NCBI RefSeq assembly: GCF_004522215.1
Contig: NZ_SDLR01000008.1
Span: 62,001 to 126,000, forward strand
Direction: 5' to 3'
DNA from: Ammoniphilus sp. YIM 78166
Lineage (GTDB): Bacteria; Bacillota; Bacilli; Aneurinibacillales; RAOX-1
DNA length: 64,000 nt
Each line of letters starts with the position of its first letter. Position 1 is the first letter of the stretch. The notes beneath the pieces were generated by a model. The model saw only the letters and a list, made by a program, of their open reading frames with translations. It was not told the DNA's origin and made no database searches. The position numbers and the translations under genes are program-made. This document shows, in pieces, positions 23,865-32,318 of the stretch.

Positions 23865-24800
23865 TTACCTTAGTAGTGTTTCTACCCCAAGGTTTGATTG
23901 TACGGCAGGAGGCCATGCGCACAAATCAAAGGGGTAGTCAGAACCCGGGACAACTCGATCTTCGCCAACAACATCAATGAGATAAGCTAGACTCGCTTCA
24001 TTCCATAGAACGGAATCAAACCAGAAGCGGCGTAAATATTGAATAGGTTCCGCTTGCAAGGCTTGAGAGACTATGCTCCATTTTTCATAGCCTTTGTTCA
24101 ATCTTCCAATCTGATAAGGTAAGAAACCTCCACCGTGGGCAAGAAGGATCTTGGCATCCGGGTAACGGTCTATCATACCGCTAAGCAAAATATCCGTTGC
24201 GCAAATCGTCGTTTCCCAAGGAACGCCAATGAGATTGGGCATCATCCGCTGTTTGAGGCGCGGGTCTTCGGCTAGCAAAGGGTGGATAAAAATGACGGCT
24301 TTCTGATGATTGGCTTCTTCCCAGAACGGGGCAAAGAATTCATGAGTAAGCATTTTATCCGTTAGTCCAGGACCGATGATGGCACCTTTAAGCCCTAGGT
24401 TCATAGCCTCACGCAGTTCCTTTGCTGCTTGTTCAGGGTGGTTAAGGGGAATGGTAGCTAAGGCTGATAACTGGCTAGGATGTTCCCTTACCCATTGGGC
24501 AAGAGCGCGATTGTATACAGTAGAAACTTCACTCGTTAAATCGGCTGGAAAGTCATACATGAATAATTGGGGGATTGGTGAAACCAGGGAGTGGGCTACT
24601 CCAGCTTTTTGCTGCTCTTCTAGGTAAAGGGCAGGATTGATGAAGGATTCCTTCAATTCAAAGCCCCACTTATTATTAATAGTAAGAAATTCTGCTTGAG
24701 CAGGGCTTTTCCTTTCCCACTTAGCGTGGACTACTTCCTGATTTTCTTTCAGCCAGTCTAATACAGCGGGTGGGATGAAATGGGTGTGCATATCGTACAT
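23865..24800 (-). CDS. praH: amidohydrolase-family decarboxylase, PraH-like
   Basis: A 311-residue metal-dependent amidohydrolase of the ACMSD-like decarboxylase subfamily. Metal-site residues are visible: HTH at residues 5-7, IHPLL near residue 177, LAHGGGF near residue 220 and GSDYPFD near residue 290. In the Paenibacillus pathway PraH decarboxylates 5-carboxy-2-hydroxymuconate-6-semialdehyde, the product of protocatechuate 2,3-cleavage, to 2-hydroxymuconate semialdehyde. All other enzymes of that pathway are encoded next door, so this assignment is strong though homology based. A GGAGAGG site precedes the ATG. It is followed in reverse order by an IclR gene on the same strand. Confidence 0.85.
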   Translation of the reverse strand: MYDMHTHFIPPAVLDWLKENQEVVHAKWERKSPAQAEFLTINNKWGFELKESFINPALYLEEQQKAGVAHSLVSPIPQLFMYDFPADLTSEVSTVYNRALAQWVREHPSQLSALATIPLNHPEQAAKELREAMNLGLKGAIIGPGLTDKMLTHEFFAPFWEEANHQKAVIFIHPLLAEDPRLKQRMMPNLIGVPWETTICATDILLSGMIDRYPDAKILLAHGGGFLPYQIGRLNKGYEKWSIVSQALQAEPIQYLRRFWFDSVLWNEASLAYLIDVVGEDRVVPGSDYPFDLCAWPPAVQSNLGVETLLR

Positions 24801-24836
24801 AAGAACCTCTCCTTTATGTTTTATATGTAGAGGCTA

Positions 24837-25613
24837 CTAGTTGCATTTCCAGTAGCCTAAACTTTCGGATATTTCTGCTGCTGCACTTTTAATCTTACTA
24901 ATAATACTGGTGCTATAAGGATTTAATCGATGGACGGGTCCTATAACCGTTACGGCATAGACCACTTTCCCGGTATAGTCTCGAATCGGGGCGGCAATTG
25001 AGGCAACACCATCCGTGATTTCTTCAATACTGACGGCATATCCTTGTCTTCGAATCGTGATTAAAGATTCCAAGAAGTCATTGGGATCCGTGATCGTCTT
25101 GGCAGAATATTTTTCAAGGCCTCTTTCCATAAAGCGGTTAATCTCCTCTTTACTCTGATAGGCAAGGATGACTTTACCAGAGCTTGTACAGTGTACAGGG
25201 TTTCTTCTGCCAATATGAGAAAGAATTTGCACGGGGTGCTTGCACTCTACACGATTGAGGTAGATCACATCGGAGTCTTCCATCACGGCAATGTGGGCCG
25301 TTTCTCCTACATCGTCAACGAGACGTTGCAGTATGGGGAGGGATTCACGATGAATCTCTAGATTCGAAGTGGCCACCGTGTTCAAATGTAAGATGGATAA
25401 ACCTAAGCGGTATTTTTGTGTTTCTGGATCTTTTACGACGAAGCCTTCGCTGGCTAAAGTAGCCAATAATCGGCTGACTGTACTTTTTCCAATTCCAAGG
25501 GATGTGGCTAGATCAGTTACCTTTTTTTCGGGTTCTTCTATAGAAAAGCTGCGCAAGAGTCGCAAGGCATTTTTTACGGATGAAAGCAGATAGTCTTGGT
25601 TTTTATTTTCCAT
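24837..25613 (-). CDS. IclR family transcriptional regulator of the pra operon
   Basis: A 258-residue IclR protein: HTH with TSLGIGKSTVSRLLATLASEGFV, effector domain with HCTSSGKVILAY and AAPIRDYTG. The frame extends to 25655, but the ATG at 25613 has an AAAGGAAG site eight bases away and fits the family. It is divergent from the praB-A operon and lies upstream of praH on the same strand, so it is placed to control both. Two GTTGC...GAAC elements lie in the 254-base divergent gap. Confidence 0.9.
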   Translation of the reverse strand: MENKNQDYLLSSVKNALRLLRSFSIEEPEKKVTDLATSLGIGKSTVSRLLATLASEGFVVKDPETQKYRLGLSILHLNTVATSNLEIHRESLPILQRLVDDVGETAHIAVMEDSDVIYLNRVECKHPVQILSHIGRRNPVHCTSSGKVILAYQSKEEINRFMERGLEKYSAKTITDPNDFLESLITIRRQGYAVSIEEITDGVASIAAPIRDYTGKVVYAVTVIGPVHRLNPYSTSIISKIKSAAAEISESLGYWKCN

Positions 25614-25751
25614 CTGAGTCTTCCTTTCATTGAGTTGTTCCATATAAAACAACATTAAACCTGTATAGTATACAACTATTATATTAACATATAAAGCGGC
25701 AAACTCAATAGTTTTAAGGCTTTATCGCAACTAATAAAAATATTTTTTATT

Positions 25752-25788
25752 GTTGCGTATAGCGGAACGCCAGTGTTGCATGGTGAAC
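25752..25788. promoter_or_regulatory. candidate tandem operator of the pra operon
   Basis: GTTGCGTATAGCGGAAC (25752-25768) and the related TGTTGCATGGTGAAC (25774-25788) lie about two helical turns apart in the gap between the IclR and praB genes. The first resembles the reverse complement of the element at 2164-2180. Confidence 0.5.
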
Positions 25789-25867
25789 TGAGGTGAATTA
25801 TTATTGGAATATAAGAAATGAGAAAATTCACGAATTGATGAATTTATAATCCTAAGGAGGTCCTCCC

Positions 25868-27343
25868 ATGCAGGTTCAGACTACAGTTGATCAAGAAGTT
25901 AAGGCTTTTGATTGCTTACATTTTATTAATGGCCAATACGTCGTTTCTCACAATGGAAAAACCTTTAACAACGTAAATCCAGCCAACGAAGAAGTACTAG
26001 GCCAAGTTTCCGAGGGTGGAAAAGAGGAAATCGATCTTGCAGTAGCAGCAGCAAAGAAAGCGTTAAATGGACCTTGGAAAAAGATGACGTTAAATGACCG
26101 TATTGCAGTGATCCGACGAATTGGTGACATCATCCTAGAAAGAAAGGATGAATTAGCCAAGTTAGAATCATTAGACACGGGTAAGCCTTACTGGTTGGCC
26201 AGTACGATAGATATTCCGCGTTCAGCTTACAACTTCCACTTTTTCGCCGATTATTTAAGAGGATTGGGTACAGAAGCCTACCAAACGGATGATGTAGCTA
26301 TCAATTATGCCATCCGCCGTCCGGTTGGGGTAGTAGGGTTGATCAATCCTTGGAATCTTCCGCTTCTACTATTAACTTGGAAGCTGGCACCATGTTTAGC
26401 TGCTGGAAACACCACCGTTATTAAGCCAGCTGAACTGACACCTATGACAGCCACTTTATTAGGAGAGATTTGCCGGGAAGCTGGCGTTCCAGACGGTGTG
26501 GTGAATATCGTTCACGGATTCGGTCCTGATTCTGCGGGTTCCGCTTTAACGGAGCATCCGGATGTCGATGCGATTTCCTTCACAGGTGAAACGACAACAG
26601 GTAAGGTTATCATGAAAGCAGCTGCGCAGTCTCTAAAGAAGCTTTCATATGAGCTAGGCGGAAAAAATCCAAACATCATCTTCGCAGATTCTGATTTAGA
26701 TGAAGTGATTGAAACTACATTAAAATCTAGCTTTATTAACCAAGGTGAGGTTTGCTTGTGCGGTTCCCGTATTTATGTTGAGCGACCTGTCTACGAGCAG
26801 TTCGTAGAAAAGTTTGTGGCTAAGACCAAGGAGCTAGTGGTGGGGGATCCATTTGATCCAAAAACCAAAGTTGGAGCTCTTATAGGGGAAGAGCATTATA
26901 GCCGTGTCATGAGCTATGTGGAGTTGGCGAAGGAAGAAGGAGGCCAAATCTTAACAGGTGGTCGCCGCCCAGAGGGATTGGAAAAAGGATTCTATCTAGA
27001 GCCTACCATCATTGCAGGGCTAGACCGCAATTGCCGCGTCGTTCAAGAAGAAATCTTTGGTCCCGTAGTCACGGTGATTCCGTTCGACTCGGAAGAAGAA
27101 GTAATAGCGCAAGCAAACGATACTCATTATGGATTGAGCGCATCCATCTGGACGAATGACCTGCGAAGAGCCCACCGTGTGGCAGGACAAATCGAAGCAG
27201 GTATTATCTGGGTAAACACTTGGTTCCTGCGTGACTTGCGGACTCCATTCGGCGGAATGAAGCAGAGTGGAATCGGTCGTGAAGGCGGCATGCATAGCTT
27301 TGAATTCTATAGTGAACTAACGAATATTTGTATCAAGTTATAG
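25868..27343 (+). CDS. praB: 2-hydroxymuconate semialdehyde dehydrogenase
   Basis: A 491-residue aldehyde dehydrogenase with Glu262 (YELGGKNPN) and catalytic Cys296 (NQGEVCLCGSR). The CLC context and the neighbouring genes point to the 2-hydroxymuconate semialdehyde dehydrogenase group (DmpC/XylG/PraB), which oxidises the semialdehyde to 2-hydroxymuconate with NAD. It is the first gene of a seven-gene operon in the order praB-E-G-F-D-C-A with gaps of 13 to 30 bases. The strong AAGGAGG site and the divergent IclR gene mark the operon start. Confidence 0.9.
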   Translation: MQVQTTVDQEVKAFDCLHFINGQYVVSHNGKTFNNVNPANEEVLGQVSEGGKEEIDLAVAAAKKALNGPWKKMTLNDRIAVIRRIGDIILERKDELAKLESLDTGKPYWLASTIDIPRSAYNFHFFADYLRGLGTEAYQTDDVAINYAIRRPVGVVGLINPWNLPLLLLTWKLAPCLAAGNTTVIKPAELTPMTATLLGEICREAGVPDGVVNIVHGFGPDSAGSALTEHPDVDAISFTGETTTGKVIMKAAAQSLKKLSYELGGKNPNIIFADSDLDEVIETTLKSSFINQGEVCLCGSRIYVERPVYEQFVEKFVAKTKELVVGDPFDPKTKVGALIGEEHYSRVMSYVELAKEEGGQILTGGRRPEGLEKGFYLEPTIIAGLDRNCRVVQEEIFGPVVTVIPFDSEEEVIAQANDTHYGLSASIWTNDLRRAHRVAGQIEAGIIWVNTWFLRDLRTPFGGMKQSGIGREGGMHSFEFYSELTNICIKL

Positions 27344-27355
27344 GAGGGAATAACA

Positions 27356-28150
27356 TTGAGTTCGAATCATACCGAGAAAGCCGTTCGTTTTTCTAATCAT
27401 CTTGCTCAAGCCACCATCCAGCGTCAGGGCGTAGCCCCCCTGACGTCCTTGGATCCTGAGCTTACCATTGAAGAAGCATACCAAGTCCAGCTCGTGACGA
27501 TCAACAATCTGATTGATAGCGGCCAGCGTGTCGTCGGAAAGAAGATTGGCTTAACCTCACTTGCTATGCAGAAGCTGTTAGGCGTAGACCAACCGGATTA
27601 TGGACATTTACTCGACAGTATGGTCGTGGAAAATGGCGGAACGATTTCTTTCGAGAAAGTGTTACAGCCTAAAGTAGAAGCGGAGATCGCGTTTGTATTA
27701 AAGAAAGATTTGGTGGGTCCGCGCGTAACCGTCTTGGATGTATTGCAGGCGACAGATTACGTGGTTCCTGCGTTGGAGATTGTAGATAGCCGTGTAGCGG
27801 ATTGGAAAATTAAGCTTCAAGATACGATTGCAGACAATGCGTCATCTGGTCTTTATGTGTTAGGCGGTAAGCCCGTTTCCGTTGATCAGGTAGACTTAGC
27901 TTCGCTTGGCGTAGTTCTTACCAAGAATGGAGAGATCATGAATACCGGAGTAGGAGCAGCGGCTCTAGGTCATCCCGCTACTTGTGTAGCCTGGTTAGCA
28001 AACAAGCTTCATGAGTTCGGAATAACCCTTCGTGCGGGAGAAGTGATCTTGTCAGGAGCGCTTTCTGCTGCCGTGAACGCAGAGCCAGGAGATCATTTTC
28101 AAGCGCGTTTTGCCCATCTTGGTGAAGTGAACGTACGCTTTACGAGCTAA
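27356..28150 (+). CDS. praE: 2-hydroxypenta-2,4-dienoate hydratase
   Basis: A 264-residue member of the hydratase/decarboxylase family that includes DmpE/MhpD and DmpH. Family stretches are VGKKIGLTSLAMQKLLG, PKVEAEIAFVL and ALEIVDSRVADWKIKLQDTIADNASS. It starts at TTG with a GGAGGG site. The second family member of the operon is at 30118; I assign hydratase to this one because in the pra order praE follows praB and praD precedes praC. It adds water to 2-hydroxypentadienoate to give 4-hydroxy-2-oxovalerate. Hydratase and decarboxylase could be swapped, since sequence alone does not fully separate them. Confidence 0.82.
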   Translation: MSSNHTEKAVRFSNHLAQATIQRQGVAPLTSLDPELTIEEAYQVQLVTINNLIDSGQRVVGKKIGLTSLAMQKLLGVDQPDYGHLLDSMVVENGGTISFEKVLQPKVEAEIAFVLKKDLVGPRVTVLDVLQATDYVVPALEIVDSRVADWKIKLQDTIADNASSGLYVLGGKPVSVDQVDLASLGVVLTKNGEIMNTGVGAAALGHPATCVAWLANKLHEFGITLRAGEVILSGALSAAVNAEPGDHFQARFAHLGEVNVRFTS

Positions 28151-28177
28151 AAGACGATAGAGGGGAGCTAAATCATC

Positions 28178-29062
28178 ATGTCGAAAATGAAAGTCGCCAT
28201 TCTAGGCTCAGGAAATATTGGAACAGATCTTATGATGAAATTAGAACGATCGGATATCTTGCAATTAACAACGGTGATCGGGATTGATCCGGAATCCGAT
28301 GGACTTAGACGTGCGAAAGAGCATGGCTATGAAGTGATTAGTACCGGGATCGAAGGTTTTCTTGAACGTCCGGAACTAGCTGACATCGTATTTGATGCCA
28401 CCTCAGCAAAAGCACATTTGCGCCATGCGAAGTTACTAGAAGAAGCGGGGAAAATCGTACTGGATTTGACCCCTGCTGCAATAGGATCCCTGGTGGTTCC
28501 TCCTGTTAATCTTGGCGAACATTTAGACCAAACGAACGTCAACCTTATTACTTGCGGAGGCCAAGCAACTATCCCTATCGTGCATGCGATCAACCGAGTA
28601 AGTCCTGTAAGCTACGCGGAAATTGTAGCAACGATTTCCAGTAAAAGTGCTGGACCTGGGACTCGTGCGAATATTGATGAATTTACGCAGACTACTTCAC
28701 GGGGGATTGAAGTGATCGGTGGTGCAAAAAAAGGAAAAGCCATCATCATCCTTAACCCGGCGGAACCGCCAATTTTGATGAGAGACACGGTTCATGCCTT
28801 AGTTGAGGAAGGAACGATGAATGAAGCGGGAGTAACCCAGTCCATTCTGGATATGGTCAATACGGTGCAGTCCTATGTTCCTGGTTACCGTTTGAGAACG
28901 GAACCGATTTTTGAAGGAAATCGGGTGACAGTTTTCTTGGAAGTAGAAGGAGCTGGCGATTATTTGCCGAAGTATTCAGGGAACTTAGATATTATGACAG
29001 CCGCAGCTGTTAAAGTAGCAGAAGAACTGGCCAAACATCAGATGGCCCATAAAGTGGTGTAA
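28178..29062 (+). CDS. praG: acetaldehyde dehydrogenase (acylating)
   Basis: A 294-residue CoA-acylating acetaldehyde dehydrogenase of the DmpF/MhpF type: Rossmann start KVAILGSGNIGTDLMMKL, then LITCGGQATIPIVHA with the catalytic cysteine. It works with the aldolase encoded next (stop to ribosome site is continuous), and in characterised systems the two form a complex that channels acetaldehyde. It produces acetyl-CoA and NADH, the end of the meta pathway. Confidence 0.95.
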   Translation: MSKMKVAILGSGNIGTDLMMKLERSDILQLTTVIGIDPESDGLRRAKEHGYEVISTGIEGFLERPELADIVFDATSAKAHLRHAKLLEEAGKIVLDLTPAAIGSLVVPPVNLGEHLDQTNVNLITCGGQATIPIVHAINRVSPVSYAEIVATISSKSAGPGTRANIDEFTQTTSRGIEVIGGAKKGKAIIILNPAEPPILMRDTVHALVEEGTMNEAGVTQSILDMVNTVQSYVPGYRLRTEPIFEGNRVTVFLEVEGAGDYLPKYSGNLDIMTAAAVKVAEELAKHQMAHKVV

Positions 29063-29075
29063 GGAGGGAATGGAG

Positions 29076-30104
29076 ATGACCAAGCAACGTGATATCTATC
29101 TAACAGAAGTAGCTTTGCGTGATGGGAGTCACGCGATCGCTCACCAATTTACGGTCGAGCAGGTTCTCGCCGTGGCAAAGGGACTTAACGATGCCAACGT
29201 ACCCTATATTGAGGTGGCGCACGGGGATGGATTAGCCGGTTCCTCTTTGCAATATGGGCTATCCCGCACTAACGAGTTCGAGCTCATTGAAGCGGCTGTT
29301 TCCGTCTGCGATCAAACCAAAGTAGCCGTCTTGCTGTTACCGGGTATCGGAACAGTGAAAGAACTGAAGCAAGCGGCGGACCTAGGAGCCAAGATGGCTC
29401 GTATCGCGACACATGTCACCGAAGCAGATGTATCCGCACAGCACATCTATAAATCCAAGGAATTAGGGCTTGAGACGGTTGGATTCCTTATGATGTCCCA
29501 TATGGCACCTGTGGAGAAGCTGGTGGAACAGGCGAAACTCATGGAGAGCTATGGAGCGGATATTGTTTACACGGTGGATTCAGCTGGAGCGCTACTTCCT
29601 CACCAAGTAAAAGAACGCATCCAAGCACTCAAACAAAGTCTAAGTGTTGAAATCGGTTTCCATGCGCACAATAATTTATCTTTAGCTATGGCTAATACGC
29701 TCGTGGCGATTGAAGAAGGTGCTACTCGTATAGATGGAAGTGTGCGCTGCTTAGGAGCGGGAGCGGGCAATACGCAAACGGAAGTGTTGGTAGCCGTCTT
29801 GGATCGTCTAGGGATCGAAACAGGTGTAGATCTATATAAGATGATGGATATTGCTGAGGATATTGTGGCTCCGATTCTTCAAGTTCCTCAGGAAATTACC
29901 CGCGATAGCCTTGTTCTTGGCTACGCAGGCGTGTATTCCAGCTTCCAGCTGCATGCTCAGCGTGCTGCGAAAAAGTTCGGCATTGATTCCCGCGATATCC
30001 TCATTGAGCTAGGAAAGCGGAAAGTGGTCGGCGGACAAGAAGACATGATTGTAGATGTAGCAGCCGAGATTGCCAAAAAGCGTCAAGAAGTGGCCGTTCG
30101 ATAA
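29076..30104 (+). CDS. praF: 4-hydroxy-2-oxovalerate aldolase
   Basis: A 342-residue DmpG/MhpE-type class II pyruvate aldolase with the HMGL-like N-terminus VALRDGSHA, metal ligands in GFHAHNN, and AGAGNTQTEVLV. It splits 4-hydroxy-2-oxovalerate into pyruvate and acetaldehyde. An in-frame ATG at 29070 is only two bases from the GGAGG site; the ATG at 29076 is correctly spaced and preferred. It is paired with the acylating dehydrogenase upstream. Confidence 0.95.
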   Translation: MTKQRDIYLTEVALRDGSHAIAHQFTVEQVLAVAKGLNDANVPYIEVAHGDGLAGSSLQYGLSRTNEFELIEAAVSVCDQTKVAVLLLPGIGTVKELKQAADLGAKMARIATHVTEADVSAQHIYKSKELGLETVGFLMMSHMAPVEKLVEQAKLMESYGADIVYTVDSAGALLPHQVKERIQALKQSLSVEIGFHAHNNLSLAMANTLVAIEEGATRIDGSVRCLGAGAGNTQTEVLVAVLDRLGIETGVDLYKMMDIAEDIVAPILQVPQEITRDSLVLGYAGVYSSFQLHAQRAAKKFGIDSRDILIELGKRKVVGGQEDMIVDVAAEIAKKRQEVAVR

Positions 30105-30117
30105 GGGAGGATAAGCG

Positions 30118-30903
30118 ATGAGTGGATTAGATATCAAAGCAACAGCCGATTTTTTGAATCGCGCTGAGTTAGAAAAAAAAGAGGTTACTAGAATTACGAT
30201 TGAACATCCGGAGCTATCTGTTAAGGATGCTTATAAGATCCAAGAAGAATTGGTTTCTTTAAAGCTTCAAAATGGAGATCGAATCATTGGGCCGAAGATG
30301 GGCTTGACCAGCCAGGCGAAAATGAAGCAAATGAACGTGGAAGAACCAATCTATGGATATGTATTTGATTATATGCTGATCCCTGACGGAGGCACTCTTT
30401 CTATGAGAGATGTGATTCATCCTAAGGTGGAAGTAGAGATTGCCTTCATTATGGGGAAAGATCTAGAGGGGCCTGGCGTTACGGGTGCCCAAGCATTAGC
30501 TGCTACAGAATACGTGATTCCTGCCTTGGAAATTATCGACAGCCGTTATGAGAACTTTCAGTTTACCTTGTCTGATGTAATAGCGGATAACGCCTCGACT
30601 TCTAGGGTCGTGTTCGGTAATCGCATGGTGAAACCGGAAACTCTAGAACTAGATCTAGTAGGGGCAACGCTCTCTATTAATGGAGAAATTAAAGACTTGG
30701 GTGCTGGTGCGGCGGTAGTGGGTCACCCTGCAAACTCTGTAGCCATGCTTGCTAATATGTTGGCGAGAAAAGGACAAAAAGTGAAGGCTGGAGATGTAAT
30801 TCTAACTGGAGGCATAACGGGTGCTGTGTTGTTATCAGTTGGAGATACAGTAACAGCGAAGCTGGACGGACTAGGAGAAATCGGGTTTAAGGTTGCAGAA
30901 TAA
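30118..30903 (+). CDS. praD: 2-oxo-3-hexenedioate (4-oxalocrotonate) decarboxylase
   Basis: A 261-residue protein of the hydratase/decarboxylase family: IGPKMGLTSQAKMKQM, HPKVEVEIAFIMGKDL, ALEIIDSRYENFQFTLSDVIADNAS. It is placed directly before the tautomerase gene, as praD is before praC, and therefore assigned as the metal-dependent decarboxylase giving 2-hydroxypenta-2,4-dienoate. In known pathways decarboxylase and hydratase associate, and both are in this operon. GGGAGG precedes the ATG. Confidence 0.83.
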   Translation: MSGLDIKATADFLNRAELEKKEVTRITIEHPELSVKDAYKIQEELVSLKLQNGDRIIGPKMGLTSQAKMKQMNVEEPIYGYVFDYMLIPDGGTLSMRDVIHPKVEVEIAFIMGKDLEGPGVTGAQALAATEYVIPALEIIDSRYENFQFTLSDVIADNASTSRVVFGNRMVKPETLELDLVGATLSINGEIKDLGAGAAVVGHPANSVAMLANMLARKGQKVKAGDVILTGGITGAVLLSVGDTVTAKLDGLGEIGFKVAE

Positions 30904-30921
30904 TAAAGGTGGAATGACAAG

Positions 30922-31116
30922 ATGCCAATCATCAACATTCAAATTGCTCAAGGAAGAACAGAAGAGCAAATTAAGGAATTGATCCAAAATTTAACGAACA
31001 CAGCGTCAGAAACGCTAGGAGCACCCAAACAGAATGTTCGGGTGATCGTTACAGAGGTTCCCAAGACCCATTGGGGAATCGGCGGGACCGCCATGTCCGA
31101 TATTCCTGGGAGATAA
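30922..31116 (+). CDS. praC: 4-oxalocrotonate tautomerase
   Basis: A 64-residue tautomerase with the catalytic Pro after Met1 (MPIINIQIAQGR), Arg residues near positions 12 and 40, and the ending GIGGTAMSD. It converts 2-hydroxymuconate to 2-oxo-3-hexenedioate. It shares length and architecture with the cluster 1 copy at 11855 but clearly differs in sequence. Confidence 0.92.
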   Translation: MPIINIQIAQGRTEEQIKELIQNLTNTASETLGAPKQNVRVIVTEVPKTHWGIGGTAMSDIPGR

Positions 31117-31146
31117 AAGCAAAATCTAATTGGGGGAGGGCTCGGA

Positions 31147-31950
31147 ATGACCATTGAATTAGGCGTAATAACAGCACACGTTCCGCGCATTTGCTTTGAA
31201 GATCGAGCACCTGCATTCTATCAACCTTTAATTCAAGGAATGAAACAGGTTGCACAACAAATTGAGCGGATGAAGCCGGATGCCGTCATTCTCATTTCTA
31301 CTCACTGGCAGTCAACCTTTGATCATTTTGTCGATGCCACACCACGGCATAAAGGAGTCTTAACGGCTTTTGAAGCACCTGATCTCATCTCGGATGTAGC
31401 CTATGATTACCCGGGAGATGAGGAGCTAGCAACCCAATTGGTTGAAGCCGGATTGAAGGAGAATCTCCGTATTTTGAAGGTCAATGATCCAACCTACGTT
31501 TTGGATTACGGGACGGTCGTGCCTCTTCGATATCTCGTTCCAAAAGAGGATATTCCTGTGATTGAGCTTTCCTGCTGCTGGGCTGCCAACCTAGAGGAAA
31601 CCTATAAATGGGGCAGAGTCATGGCAAAGGTATGTCGTGAAAGCAACAAAAAGATCGTCTTTGTAAGTAGTGGTGCCCTTGCGCATAATCTTGTGCGTGG
31701 TCCGGAAAAGATGCCTACTTTGGCGGAACAAGCGATGGATAATCAGTTTATTGAATATCTTAACAAGAATGACTATCAAACGGCTTGGGAGATGCTTCCT
31801 CAATATGCAAGAGCAGCGGGTATTGAGGCTGGCGGAAGGCATTTAGCTGCTTTGTTAGGATTCCTTGAAGGAAGCTATCAAAGTAAGTTTCTTGGTTACG
31901 GTCAATCTTCAGGCAGTGGAAATGTCATTATGACATTTACTCCGCAATAA
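31147..31950 (+). CDS. praA: LigB-type (class III) extradiol dioxygenase, probable protocatechuate 2,3-dioxygenase
   Basis: A 267-residue protein of the LigB/class III extradiol dioxygenase superfamily, with candidate metal-site and acid-base histidines in VITAHVP, LISTHWQSTFDH and SSGALAHNL. It is unrelated to the VOC enzyme of cluster 1. The operon supplies every enzyme downstream of protocatechuate 2,3-cleavage plus the PraH-type decarboxylase, so protocatechuate 2,3-dioxygenase is the best assignment. The gene is last in the operon, whereas praA is first in the Paenibacillus cluster I recall. Homoprotocatechuate-type activity is the main alternative. Confidence 0.83.
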   Translation: MTIELGVITAHVPRICFEDRAPAFYQPLIQGMKQVAQQIERMKPDAVILISTHWQSTFDHFVDATPRHKGVLTAFEAPDLISDVAYDYPGDEELATQLVEAGLKENLRILKVNDPTYVLDYGTVVPLRYLVPKEDIPVIELSCCWAANLEETYKWGRVMAKVCRESNKKIVFVSSGALAHNLVRGPEKMPTLAEQAMDNQFIEYLNKNDYQTAWEMLPQYARAAGIEAGGRHLAALLGFLEGSYQSKFLGYGQSSGSGNVIMTFTPQ

Positions 31951-31959
31951 ACTTAATGT

Positions 31960-31994
31960 AACCCAGGAGGTCTTAAACCGCCTGGGTTATTTTG
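31960..31994 (+). terminator. terminator of the pra operon
   Basis: AACCCAGG (31960-31967) pairs with CCTGGGTT (31981-31988), with two more G-C pairs inside, followed by ATTTTG, ten bases after the praA stop. Confidence 0.75.
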
Positions 31995-32002
31995 ATAATC
32001 TC

Positions 32003-32224
32003 CGATGCTCCCTCCGGTGAATGGAGGCGCGGAAAAAGATTAACCGGATCGTATTCCGACTAATTACTAAAAATAGGGTAAAACACACGATATAATCGGA
32101 GGAAACTCCGACTATTTCAATATAAATCCCTAGAAACACTCCTCACTGACCAAATAACCGGAATGTCTTCCGTCTAAATGGTTTATTTTGTATGCTCTCA
32201 TTAGAATAACCGCAATCCCCTCCG
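32003..32224. promoter_or_regulatory. array of helically phased palindromic sites
   Basis: Four elements of the form ATAAYCGGA-N5/6-TTCCG start their CGGA (or CGCA) cores at 32045, 32097, 32159 and 32211, with a degenerate fifth ending TCCG at 32013-32016. The steps between right halves are 42, 52, 62 and 52 bases, close to 4, 5, 6 and 5 helical turns, so all face the same side of the DNA. They occupy most of the 368-base gap before the IclR gene and probably bind its product cooperatively (inference). Confidence 0.65.
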
Positions 32225-32274
32225 GTTGTTTTCACACCCTGCCTGGCATCCACTCTAGCATCGCCCTGGTCGGG

Positions 32275-32283
32275 TGATATAAT
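32275..32283 (+). promoter_or_regulatory. extended -10 promoter of IclR gene
   Basis: TGATATAAT is a TGn-extended -10 about 35 bases before the ATG of the IclR gene. No good -35 is seen 17 bases upstream, in keeping with an activator-dependent or extended -10 promoter. Confidence 0.5.
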
Positions 32284-32318
32284 GGAGATAATACTTATAC
32301 ATGAATTGGAGAATATAG

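Noticed and set aside
32003..32224. Possible CRISPR array
   Set aside because: The repeated units are short degenerate palindromes with AT-rich, non-uniform spacers of 30-50 bases; no cas genes are present. Operator array is the better reading.
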